Assembly (NCBI GenBank): GCA_040218815.1
Contig: JAVJQS010000003.1
Location: forward strand, 1 to 64,000
Source: JAVJQS01 sp040218815
GTDB taxonomy: Bacteria; Bacteroidota; Bacteroidia; Flavobacteriales_E; Vicingaceae
Length of the DNA stretch: 64,000 nucleotides
Direction: 5' to 3'
In this document: positions 26,101-34,434 of the stretch, in pieces
How the letters are laid out: each line of letters starts with the position of its first letter
Numbering within the stretch: position 1 is the stretch's first letter
Notes under the pieces: model-generated
Told to the model about the DNA's origin: nothing
Database searches by the model: none
What the model saw: only the letters and a program-made list of their open reading frames with translations
Position numbers and translations under genes: made by a program

Positions 26101-26878
26101 CAAATGGAGTAACTGTTACTGTGTAGGTAGTTGTTTTTAATGGGTTAGCGGTAGGATTTGAGATTGAAGTATCATCTAATGTAGCGCCATTACTCCAAGC
26201 ATATCTCGAGAAGATTGGTCCTGTTGGGTTTCCACCTATTCTGACACTTTCACCGGCACAAATTGTTTTATTTGAACCCGCATTTACTGGTGGAAGTCCT
26301 GTCAAGGTAATCCTAATTTGATCAGAATTGGTACAGCCATTTTGATCCGTAACAGTAACTCGATATGTTGTTGTAATAGTTGGCGTAGCCATAGGGTTTG
26401 CAATCGTATCATCATCTAAGGTTCCTGGAGAGCTCCACTTATAAGTTGGATTATTTATTGTTGTAGTGGGAGATCCACCCAGTTGAAAGGAATCACCAAA
26501 GCAAATGGTACGGTCTGGACCTGCATTTACAAAAGGGAGTGTATTAACGGTTACTGTTACTTGATCTGTTGCCGTATTGTTTGCTCCGTCGGTTACTGTA
26601 ACTGAATAAGTTGTTGTTACTGCTGGGCTTGCCACTGGATTTGCAACTGTAGTGCTGGTAAGGCTTGCTCCATTGCTCCATTGATAAGTTGCACCTACTG
26701 GACCAGTCGGGTTACCACCTATTGGGGTGGATTCATTCGCACAAATTGTTTTATCTGAACCGGCATCAGCCGTGGGCATCATTTTGAAATAATTGCCTCT
26801 AAGGTCATTGTCTTTGCTTTCCGCAAAAACTGATAGCTGTGCAGCAAATCCCAATAAGACCAACACGTAGGTTTTCAA
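23123..26878 (-). CDS. T9SS type B surface protein with about twelve PKD/Ig-like repeats (1251 aa)
   Basis: A signal peptide (about 1-19) precedes nine units of about 82 residues with the pattern ADAGxDxxICxG...GGxPTGP...YxWxxxxxL...ANPxAxPxxTTTYxVTVT...CTxTDQVTV. A classic PKD domain (WRWDFGDG, SFSSPGTYTVKLRV) interrupts the series, followed by three diverged units. The C-terminus is the gliding-motility-associated (type B) T9SS sorting domain, with TPNVFTPNGDGVNDLFDP, FQIFNRWGKLVFE and GTYFFVVEV. Type B proteins are usually cell-surface associated. The start is TTG; there is no nearby ATG before the signal peptide. It is flanked by giant type A proteins and may share their adhesin role, which is inferred. 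Confidence 0.9.
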   Translation of the reverse strand: MKTYVLVLLGFAAQLSVFAESKDNDLRGNYFKMMPTADAGSDKTICANESTPIGGNPTGPVGATYQWSNGASLTSTTVANPVASPAVTTTYSVTVTDGANNTATDQVTVTVNTLPFVNAGPDRTICFGDSFQLGGSPTTTINNPTYKWSSPGTLDDDTIANPMATPTITTTYRVTVTDQNGCTNSDQIRITLTGLPPVNAGSNKTICAGESVRIGGNPTGPIFSRYAWSNGATLDDTSISNPTANPLKTTTYTVTVTPFGFNPCTNTDQVTVVVDSLPVVNAGRDTTICDGSSVVVGGNPTSPNSNVTYKWNGRFSMNSITIANPTATPSSSRTYTLTVTDNTSSCSATDQIRVSVDTIPLADAGADRSICLGTSTNLGTNASGATYTWNSSSTLSDTSIANPTATPLTTTTYSLTVSSGVNCTATDQVTVTVDTLPFADAGADLGICAGSSIGIGGSPTGPAGASFQWDNAATLSNANSANPTASPTVTTTYNVTVTEGASSCTSTDQMTVTVDPFPLADAGTDQSICDGASIQLGASPSAATGNTVAWTPTTGLSSTTAFNPTATPNVTTTYTLSVTDAISGCTNTDEITITVDTIPIADAGVDVSICEKDSISIGNSNTIGLKYLWNNASSLTNDTISNPNAFPSTTTSYALTVTNTFGCTAEDLVQVDVNPLPVVNAGNDKSICIGDTVLIGGNPTGIGTGLTYLWNNVNLLSDESAANPLAFPLDTQEFSVEVTDQFACVAKDTIQLNVNPLPQVAFTATALCEGALTFFTDNSSISQGSLLNWRWDFGDGIGTSFSQNPDYSFSSPGTYTVKLRVTSQVGCLDSTEQSITINPQPTADAGIDKEICQGDVVQLGGSPTSEPGSSYSWSPNSSLNNSTLANPSASPLVTTEYTLTVTDQLGCSNFDTVVVKVNSLPAVNVSASNQSVCVDEAVQLSATGATNYEWSPNLYLDNAFAQNPQANPLKNVQYVVAGTDANGCVGKDSVLLEVFNVDFNSIDTAICFGTSVQLKPVIEGDESGISYNWTPDENLSNNAVRNPISSTRKEQTYYLEVENAFGCIDRDSIVVKIRPRAGLDFEYHITPLCLGAIVDLINNTTNSNQFEWRLNNELFSTERAPSFEIDNTLENEIQLVGFASGCADTLKNIIPVADFVKRLLLETPNVFTPNGDGVNDLFDPAHKFKGKPLGCIDFGGFQIFNRWGKLVFETKLEDKSWDGSTEDGKPAKEGTYFFVVEVEDKELKGTVYLSR
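23650..26790 (-). repeat. Coding repeats of about 250 bp in the type B surface protein
   Basis: Twelve recognisable units plus one PKD domain. Units 1-9 keep the Asp-x-x-Ile-Cys start and the second Cys before TDQ, so each can form one disulfide. The phrase GGNPTGP recurs in several units at the protein level with diverged codons, which means the repeats are old or are kept by selection rather than recently copied. Confidence 0.85.
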
Positions 26879-26986
26879 AATAATTTGGCTTGATTTAACG
26901 CTTAAAATTACTAAATAAAAGAAAACTTAAAATCAAATAACTATTTGTTCTCTTTACAATTAAGACAACAAATAAAAGCTTAAAAC

Positions 26987-27020
26987 AAAAAACCCTTGAA
27001 GAAAATCTTCAAGGGTTTTT
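26987..27020 (-). terminator. Terminator of the 2429-residue surface protein gene
   Basis: AACCCTTGAAG and CTTCAAGGGTT form an 11-bp perfect stem around a 5-base loop. On the minus strand it is followed by six T. It lies 18 bp after the stop at 27039. Confidence 0.93.
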
Positions 27021-27038
27021 ATTTAAAAATTAATTAAA

Positions 27039-30000
27039 TTATTGAATAATTAACTTTTTCACTTCTATCGCCTTAGGTGTTTTAACCTGTAGGTAATAAA
27101 CTCCTTTAGCTAAGCTTGAAAAGTCAAGTTGATCTTGGAAGTTTCCATTCACAACTACATCATTGGTATAGACCACTTTTCCGTTTACATCTCTCATCAA
27201 TAAATTGTAATTGGTTTGAGCTGCTGTTGAAATATTCAATTTAAATATTCCATCAGAAGGGTTAGGGTAGATGCTCAATGCATTTTTCAGAACAGCGGTA
27301 CCTTCTAATCCTGTAATACAGTCTACCATAACGATAGCAGCGGTTCTAGGGCTTTCACAAGGCACACTTCCTGTGCTTACCATTTCTGAAACCCATAATG
27401 TATCTACAGCAGGTGTTCCAGATATAGTTGTACCAGTGGTATAACTCATTTGATCTCCAGCTGCATTCAGTGAGTATGCAGCTTGTGTTGTATCAATTAT
27501 ACTACCTCCAGTTTGGGCATTGTACCAAATAAACATTGGGTTAGTGTTACTCGAACTAGCTGTTGCTATTGCTGTTCCAGGACTACCACAAGCAACAACT
27601 GTTGTATCACCTGTAGCATTTGGACCATTAGCGAAACTAATACTAGTAACACCTAAGGTATCCGAAGCTGCTGTTCCACATGCTAGTACCCTGTATTCAG
27701 TAAAGCTTGTTGGAGCAGCTGTAAATGCTGTTCCAGTCGCACCAGAAATATCCGTCCAAACTCCTGAAACCAATTCTTGCCATTGAAGCTCACCTTGATA
27801 ATTAGAAGTAGTTAGGGTAGTAGAATCTCCACTACAAATAGTATCTGCTCCACTAATTAAACCACCTGATATTTGATTAATTTGTAAGGAGCTATTTAAG
27901 GTATCATTGTTATTTATTGTATCCGCAGTAATTGTTACAATAGACTCAAAATTGTAAATCCCTGCAGTCGTTAGATTCACTGTTCCTAAGTTCACTTCTA
28001 TACTATTACCTCCTAGCAATGGAAGTCCTCCATTAAGGGTATTAGTTGTAATGTTAAGACTTAAGGATTGAGTTATCGCACCTGTTATATTTACTTCTAC
28101 AAGAGCACTATCAATAGCAAAGTCAATTTCAGTGTTTCCTGAATTTTGCAAGGTAACAATTACATCTTCTGAGCTTGAATAACAGCTATCAGGTGATGCC
28201 ACAGGACTATTCAAGCTTGATATACTTGCATCTAACCTTGGAACAGAATCTGTAATTACAATGTTATCGAAGGCAAAGCCTTCATCTACTACCGAACCAT
28301 CAGATCCAAATACAACTCTCAAGATAACACCTGAAACACCTCCCAAGCCGCTTAAGCTATGCTTTGCAGTTAACCAACCGTTACTCCCATTGGCAGAACC
28401 GTTAGTTCCTGACCAACCTTCTTGACTTGGCTCAATGCCTGCAAGTCCATTAATTGTATTGTCATTGTACCAATTTACAGTATCACCAAATGAACCTACT
28501 TTTTGCCATGTCGCTCCTCCATCGGTAGATGACTGAATAACAGCACCATCCCAAGAGAATTCAATGTCCCAAAAGGCATCCAATTCTAATATGGGAGCGC
28601 TTAGGTTCGTAAAGTCTAAACATGGTGATTGAACCCAAGATTCTTCATTACTTACGTAGTTCCCTGTCAAACTGGTAACCCATGCTTGAGTTCCATCTGA
28701 TGCTGTGTCAATGATTGTATTCGCTGGAGCTCCTAAGGCCCAAGTGCTATTTAATCCACCTGAAGTCCATCCCCCGTTTCCAGATTCAAAACTTTGTCTA
28801 TAAGGAAACCCGGTAATAATAGGAATATTTTCAATGAAAACTTCGCTAGAATCATTACTTGTATCGCCATCGCCTATTATAGAAGTGTACGATACTATCG
28901 AATACGATCCTGGTGCAGATAAGTTAGCTGTAGAACTAAATACATAATTAGCAGTATCACCTGATAAAATAGTACCTGCAAAAGTTTCCGTTACAGCTGC
29001 AGCACCATTAAGACGATAAGATACTGAGAAATTACTGAGTGTATCTGAACCAGAGTTTACTATTTCAACTTCTACTGAATCAGCGCTTCCCAAACCACAA
29101 CCACTTTTAGGACTAACAATATCAGTTACTCCGCCATTTATTGGTGAGGGTACTACCACTTCAATATCATCAACTGCAAGGTCTCCAGTACAACAAGCTA
29201 CATTAAACCCTCTTATTTTGATTTGAATACTTTTTCCTTGGTAACCTGAAAGCAAATGTTTTGCTTGAATCCAAGAATCATTTTGTGAGGTTTGTTGTTG
29301 ACCTATATAAGTAGCAATAACTTCTTCAACACCATTGGTGTCAATAATCACTTCCATACGATCAATATTTGCTCCAAAATTGAAATACCAATACTTCAAT
29401 TCAACAACTGAAAGTGTATCATCAATAAAAATAGGTGGCGATACAAAATCTGCTGAGTCGCCTACAGTTCCACCAGATGTCTCCATAAAAATAAAAGTTC
29501 CATTAATTGTTCCTAAGGTATTGTCAACTAGTGGACCTGTTCCACCTGAACGGAAAACAGTTCCATTTGCATCATTATAAGATATCCAATTAGGATCAGT
29601 AGCAGTAGTTGAAGACCAACCTTCAGGCCAAGGATTTTCTTCAATATCTGAGCTAAAATTCTCAAAGTCCTGAACGTAAGGTATTCCATAAGCGGTACTA
29701 AAATTAATTGGTCCTATCCAAGGAGAAGTATCACCTCTTCTACATACTTGTCTTACATACAACCCATAGCTTGTGCTTGAAGCTAACCCTCCAACTCGAA
29801 CACTATCAGCATTGATAACACCAATTATTCCACTTCCTTGTGTTTGACTTCCTGTTAGAAACTCATACTCATAATCTAAACTTGTACCGTTTAAAGCTAT
29901 AGTAACTGAGTCTAAACCTGGATTAAAAGCCCTAACATTAGTTGGAGTTGCGCATGGTGGTGGAGTATACTCATCTGCTCCAGCATCTACGAAGGTTGCG

Positions 30001-33000
30001 TTAGGAGAAGGTCGTGTATCTCCATCAATATCCACTAAGATATTCACTCCATTATCACCACTTTCATCTATAAATGAACCAATTATGTGTAAATCTCTCG
30101 TTGATACAAATTGAGGATCACCTTCAAGGGAGTTTATATTAAATCCAGGTCTTGCTGTTTGATAAGCAGCAAGTGATGCGTAGGTATTCCCATTAATATC
30201 CATTAAATCACCAGTGCCTGCAGTATAAAACACATTATTATCGAATCTTAGAAAAGCAGTTGTATCAGCAGCACCTGTCATCTCAAATGCAATATCACTT
30301 AGCGATGTAAATACATTGTTTCTAACATCAATCGAGTCAATAAGGCTGAATCCCGCTAAGCGAAATGCGGATACTCCTCCTTCACTATAAACAGTGTTAT
30401 GATAAACGTTTAATCGAATAGGATTAGTTATATAAATTCCATGGTCTGCTGTAGAGATTACCATATTATTAATCAAGGTAGCTTCTCTATCTGCAAGCTC
30501 ATTAAAGTTTGCATTTGTCATGTATATCCCATAGTCGTCAACGGTCACCTGATTTGCGTTAACTTCAAAATTCATGGCATCGAAGCAAGCTATTCCGTCT
30601 CCTAAATTGGAACGTATTCCATTTACGCTGTTACCAATAATTCTAAGGGAATCCTGTTGGTCCATATAGAACCCATAGTCATCCATATTGGTCAAAGTGT
30701 TATTTATAAAAGCATTTCCAAGGTTATAGTTTCCTGTAGCAGGTCCTTCAAAATGCACAGAATAACTTCCACCATCAATAGCGCAATTCATAACAGTAAC
30801 ATAATTCGCATTATCACCTTCAGCAAAATCATTCGTTATATCCGCTGAAGCTCCGACTCCAAATGCTCCAAAGCCATTTGCAGGATTCATTAGAATTCTG
30901 CAATTAACAATTGAATCATAGGAAGAGGCACCGGTAAAGTGAACACCAAAGTGATCCCCTGTTCCAGTATTTGTGCTATTAAGTGTCATGTTTTTAACCG
31001 TTACATATGAAGTGGCATCAAATGAAATCAATGCGCCATCATTAGCGAGGTTATTCTCTAGTGTAACTAATGCAGAATCTCCACCATCAATAGTTAAACG
31101 TGAACTATCACCAAGACCAGTGACATTATCTAATGCAAACACATCATTGTAAGTTCCTGAAGCTACATCAATAGTAACATTTCCACAAACACCCACTAAG
31201 TTTAGCTGATTCGCCAAAGATGTAAATGAAGTATAATTGGTGGCAGAAGCAGGTAAACTGGTGTCTAGTGTAATAGTTCCTTGCAAGCCTGTAGTTAATC
31301 CATTAATACTTAAAGTATCATCTCCGTTAAATCCATCCACACCTCCATTAGGGTCAATGGTATAAAACTTCAAGTCATATACCGTTCCTGAATTGATAGT
31401 AATTGCAGGCAAGGTCAAGTATGCTGTATCACCTGTTGTTATGCTGCCATTATAGCGGGTAGTGTCTAGTGTTCCATTAATATCAGAAACAACATCAACA
31501 AAAGTCAAGGTATCAATTCCTGTATTTCCAATAGAAACCACAGGGTTTATACTACCTCCACAAAGTGATCCTGATGGTTCTATAATCGCATCAATGCTTG
31601 CACTTAATTGAGGAACAGGGTCGATGGCAACATCATCAATTGCTAGGTCACCTGAGCAACAAGGAGGGTTAAATCCTCTAAATTTAAGGACAACACTTTT
31701 TCCTTCATAACCTATCAAATATAGCGATTCTTGGAACCACTCGTCAGCTTGAGTAGTTTGTTGAGAACCAAAATAGGTAGCAATAACTTCTTCCACTCCA
31801 TTGGTATCGACAATCACATCCATTCGATCAACTTCAGTTCCAAAATTAAAGTACCAATAACTTAGTTCAACTGTAGAAAAACTGGTATCAATATAAATTG
31901 GCGGCGATACGAAATCGGCAGAATCGCCAGTTGTACCTCCAGATGTTTCCATATATACATACGTTCCTCCAGCATTTGGAAATAAGGTATGATCATATAG
32001 AGGACCTGTACCAAAAGAATTTTCATTATTCCCTGAAGCATCTTCAGATTCCCAATTAGGGTCTGCTGAAGTTGTTGAAGACCAGCCTTCAGGCCATGGA
32101 TTTCCTGTTATTCCAGCATTAAAGCTTTCAAAGTCTTGTAAATATGGTATCCCATATGAAGTATTAAAAGTAAACGGTCCAGACCATGAAGAGGTATCGT
32201 TTGTGCCGCAGATAGACCTGAAGTACACATCATATGATGTTCCTGAAGTTAAGCCTGATATAGCAATTGGAACTGTATTTGAACTTAAGTTAGTTCCCGT
32301 TCCTTGAGTAAATCCCACAAGGCCATATTCAATTTCTAAACTATCTGCAAAATTACCAGCCATCATGCCAGCTGAATTTAAAGTAACATTGATAGCAGAA
32401 AAATTATTCGGTGGATTTGCAGTATTTACGACTATCGACAACGTATCATCGCCATTAAACCCATCTATACCATTATTTGGATTAATGGTGTAGGCGCTTA
32501 AATTATTAGCCCCTGTTATGAATGTATTTGGGTTTAAATTGACGTGGATAGAATCACCGCTAAGTATGGTTTGAGTAAATGCTGTAGTATCTAAAATACC
32601 ATTCGCATTTGAAACTACACTAAAGCTTGTAATAGAATCTATTCCTTTATTGGCAACAGCAACTCGAATTGGAGCGGTTCCTGCACAAAGTGCTCCGCCA
32701 ATTCCAGGGTCTAAAATTTCATCAACTCCTGCATTCAATTGAGGTACAGGGTCTATAGCTACATCGTCGATAGCAAGATCATCTGTAAATCCAGCTGCAT
32801 TGAACCCCCTAAACTTGAGGGTAATACTTTTTCCTTCATAGCCAGAAAGAAAATGTGATGCTTCCAACCAATCGTCAGTCTGTGCAGTTTGTTGTTGACC
32901 AACATAAGTCGCTATTACTTCTTCTACCCCATTGGTATCGATAATAACTTCCATTCGATCCACATCGGCTCCATAATTAAAATACCAGTAGGTCAACTCA

Positions 33001-34328
33001 ACTGTTGACATGTTCGAATCTACAAAAATGGGCGGAGAAACAAAATCTGCAGAATCACCTGTAGCTCCACCTGAAGTTTCCATGTAGATGTAAATACCAC
33101 CAGCAGTTAGAAATTGTGTATGGTCATATAAAGGACCTGTATTTGCGGAATTTTCATTATTACCTGTGGCATCTTCAGACTCCCAATTAGGGTCTACTGT
33201 AGTAGTTGAAGACCAGCCTTCTGCCCATGGATTTCCAGTAATTCCAGCTGCGAAGTTTTCAAAATCTTGAGAAAATGGTACTCCGTAAGAAGTGTTAAAA
33301 GTTAATGGACCAATCCAAGCTGAAGTATCACCTGCTCCACAATTAGATCTTACATAAATATCATAAACCGAACCTTGGGTCAAACCAGTTACAGTATAGG
33401 GTACCGTAGTAGTATTAACTATAGTTCCCGATCCTAAAGTAAAGCCAGCTAAACCGTATTGGAAATCTAAAGAATTAGAAAAACCTGAGGCCGTAGCCTG
33501 AACAGTTGTTAATGTTGGATTACTTACTGAAAAATTAGTAGGATCAGTTGAAGTATTTACTGTAATTCTTAAGGTGTCATTAAAATTAACGGTATCGGCA
33601 ACACCGTTTGGGTTACTTGTAAAAACTACAATATCGTTTGCACCGGCGTTAAAGCTTGCAGAACCAAGACTTATACTCGTATCATTTGAACTAGTTCCGT
33701 TTAAGGTATCTAAAAGATTTCTGTAGGTAAGTGTAGGCTGAGCTACCCCATTAACCTCCCAGTTCACTTCTACAGAATCAATTTGGTTAGTTCCAAAGTT
33801 TCCTATAGTTGCGTAAACATCTTGGGTTCCCGCGCAAAAAACTCGGGGCGAATCTACAGAAAGTACTGCAGCATCATTTGCTCCTGAAACGCTCAAGTAC
33901 TCTAATTTTAATTGCCCACCAGTACAAGGAGTACATAATGTAGTACTTATTGTTGCTTGCGGATCAATAGTAAAGTCAATTATTTGATCTGCTGCCCATG
34001 ATTGTAAATCTGCTAGAGGAATGATAAATGTCACAGAGTCAAGCGTCGACTTACACTGATCAGCAAAAACACCAGAAGGGGTGGTTTGACCGATTAAAGT
34101 ATTATTTTCATCGAATAACTCAATGTATTCCGTTGCATTATCAATATCTCCTTGATAATAAAAAGTCAACTCTCCGTCGGCTGCAGGCGTTAAAGCATTG
34201 TTAAATGTAACACCTAATGTAGTTCCATCAGGAGATGGTAAACAGGTTAATGTGGACGTTTGATTGAATTGCGCATTTAATGAAAATGCAATAATTCCTG
34301 AAATAATAGAGAGTATAAATTTTTTCAT
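27039..34328 (-). CDS. Giant T9SS-secreted multidomain surface protein (2429 aa)
   Basis: Signal peptide to about residue 19 (SLNAQ). The N-terminal beta domain and CARDB/FN3 parts are similar to the 2767-residue protein. MAM-like domains lie at about 355, 730 and 1555, each starting with QDFE-F and containing NPWPEGWSSTT and AIDDVAID. A parallel beta-helix lies at about 1050-1460. A further jelly roll (about 1843-2040), CARDB-like and Ig-like parts precede the type A sorting tail (IYPNPSDGIFKLNI, GVYYLQVK). Conserved phrases in the beta-helix (YDSIVNC, FGVGASADITNDFAEG, YGFYMDQQDSL) are shared almost verbatim with the 2767-residue protein, so both arose by duplication and then gained different repeats. 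Surface adhesion is the likely role. Confidence 0.9.
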   Translation of the reverse strand: MKKFILSIISGIIAFSLNAQFNQTSTLTCLPSPDGTTLGVTFNNALTPAADGELTFYYQGDIDNATEYIELFDENNTLIGQTTPSGVFADQCKSTLDSVTFIIPLADLQSWAADQIIDFTIDPQATISTTLCTPCTGGQLKLEYLSVSGANDAAVLSVDSPRVFCAGTQDVYATIGNFGTNQIDSVEVNWEVNGVAQPTLTYRNLLDTLNGTSSNDTSISLGSASFNAGANDIVVFTSNPNGVADTVNFNDTLRITVNTSTDPTNFSVSNPTLTTVQATASGFSNSLDFQYGLAGFTLGSGTIVNTTTVPYTVTGLTQGSVYDIYVRSNCGAGDTSAWIGPLTFNTSYGVPFSQDFENFAAGITGNPWAEGWSSTTTVDPNWESEDATGNNENSANTGPLYDHTQFLTAGGIYIYMETSGGATGDSADFVSPPIFVDSNMSTVELTYWYFNYGADVDRMEVIIDTNGVEEVIATYVGQQQTAQTDDWLEASHFLSGYEGKSITLKFRGFNAAGFTDDLAIDDVAIDPVPQLNAGVDEILDPGIGGALCAGTAPIRVAVANKGIDSITSFSVVSNANGILDTTAFTQTILSGDSIHVNLNPNTFITGANNLSAYTINPNNGIDGFNGDDTLSIVVNTANPPNNFSAINVTLNSAGMMAGNFADSLEIEYGLVGFTQGTGTNLSSNTVPIAISGLTSGTSYDVYFRSICGTNDTSSWSGPFTFNTSYGIPYLQDFESFNAGITGNPWPEGWSSTTSADPNWESEDASGNNENSFGTGPLYDHTLFPNAGGTYVYMETSGGTTGDSADFVSPPIYIDTSFSTVELSYWYFNFGTEVDRMDVIVDTNGVEEVIATYFGSQQTTQADEWFQESLYLIGYEGKSVVLKFRGFNPPCCSGDLAIDDVAIDPVPQLSASIDAIIEPSGSLCGGSINPVVSIGNTGIDTLTFVDVVSDINGTLDTTRYNGSITTGDTAYLTLPAITINSGTVYDLKFYTIDPNGGVDGFNGDDTLSINGLTTGLQGTITLDTSLPASATNYTSFTSLANQLNLVGVCGNVTIDVASGTYNDVFALDNVTGLGDSSRLTIDGGDSALVTLENNLANDGALISFDATSYVTVKNMTLNSTNTGTGDHFGVHFTGASSYDSIVNCRILMNPANGFGAFGVGASADITNDFAEGDNANYVTVMNCAIDGGSYSVHFEGPATGNYNLGNAFINNTLTNMDDYGFYMDQQDSLRIIGNSVNGIRSNLGDGIACFDAMNFEVNANQVTVDDYGIYMTNANFNELADREATLINNMVISTADHGIYITNPIRLNVYHNTVYSEGGVSAFRLAGFSLIDSIDVRNNVFTSLSDIAFEMTGAADTTAFLRFDNNVFYTAGTGDLMDINGNTYASLAAYQTARPGFNINSLEGDPQFVSTRDLHIIGSFIDESGDNGVNILVDIDGDTRPSPNATFVDAGADEYTPPPCATPTNVRAFNPGLDSVTIALNGTSLDYEYEFLTGSQTQGSGIIGVINADSVRVGGLASSTSYGLYVRQVCRRGDTSPWIGPINFSTAYGIPYVQDFENFSSDIEENPWPEGWSSTTATDPNWISYNDANGTVFRSGGTGPLVDNTLGTINGTFIFMETSGGTVGDSADFVSPPIFIDDTLSVVELKYWYFNFGANIDRMEVIIDTNGVEEVIATYIGQQQTSQNDSWIQAKHLLSGYQGKSIQIKIRGFNVACCTGDLAVDDIEVVVPSPINGGVTDIVSPKSGCGLGSADSVEVEIVNSGSDTLSNFSVSYRLNGAAAVTETFAGTILSGDTANYVFSSTANLSAPGSYSIVSYTSIIGDGDTSNDSSEVFIENIPIITGFPYRQSFESGNGGWTSGGLNSTWALGAPANTIIDTASDGTQAWVTSLTGNYVSNEESWVQSPCLDFTNLSAPILELDAFWDIEFSWDGAVIQSSTDGGATWQKVGSFGDTVNWYNDNTINGLAGIEPSQEGWSGTNGSANGSNGWLTAKHSLSGLGGVSGVILRVVFGSDGSVVDEGFAFDNIVITDSVPRLDASISSLNSPVASPDSCYSSSEDVIVTLQNSGNTEIDFAIDSALVEVNITGAITQSLSLNITTNTLNGGLPLLGGNSIEVNLGTVNLTTAGIYNFESIVTITADTINNNDTLNSSLQINQISGGLISGADTICSGDSTTLTTSNYQGELQWQELVSGVWTDISGATGTAFTAAPTSFTEYRVLACGTAASDTLGVTSISFANGPNATGDTTVVACGSPGTAIATASSSNTNPMFIWYNAQTGGSIIDTTQAAYSLNAAGDQMSYTTGTTISGTPAVDTLWVSEMVSTGSVPCESPRTAAIVMVDCITGLEGTAVLKNALSIYPNPSDGIFKLNISTAAQTNYNLLMRDVNGKVVYTNDVVVNGNFQDQLDFSSLAKGVYYLQVKTPKAIEVKKLIIQ

Positions 34329-34346
34329 AATTGTATTTTTAATTAG

Positions 34347-34376
34347 CAGTTAAGTCCGACTAATCGGACTTAACTG
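34347..34376. other. Perfect 13-bp hairpin between two giant genes
   Basis: CAGTTAAGTCCGA and TCGGACTTAACTG pair perfectly around a 4-base loop. The hairpin lies 18 bp upstream of the ATG at 34328 and 58 bp past the stop of the 3182-residue gene. Neither strand has a T-run directly after it, so it is not a normal intrinsic terminator. It may be an mRNA processing or stabilising hairpin, a leader control element or an operator. Confidence 0.6.
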
Positions 34377-34434
34377 TTGCATTATATTTTTATAATATAA
34401 GCATTTTTAATATAAGATTGATTCTTATCAACCA

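Noticed and set aside
34347..34376. Intrinsic terminator of the 3182-residue gene
   Set aside because: The stem is strong but no T-run follows on either strand; listed as a hairpin of unknown role instead.
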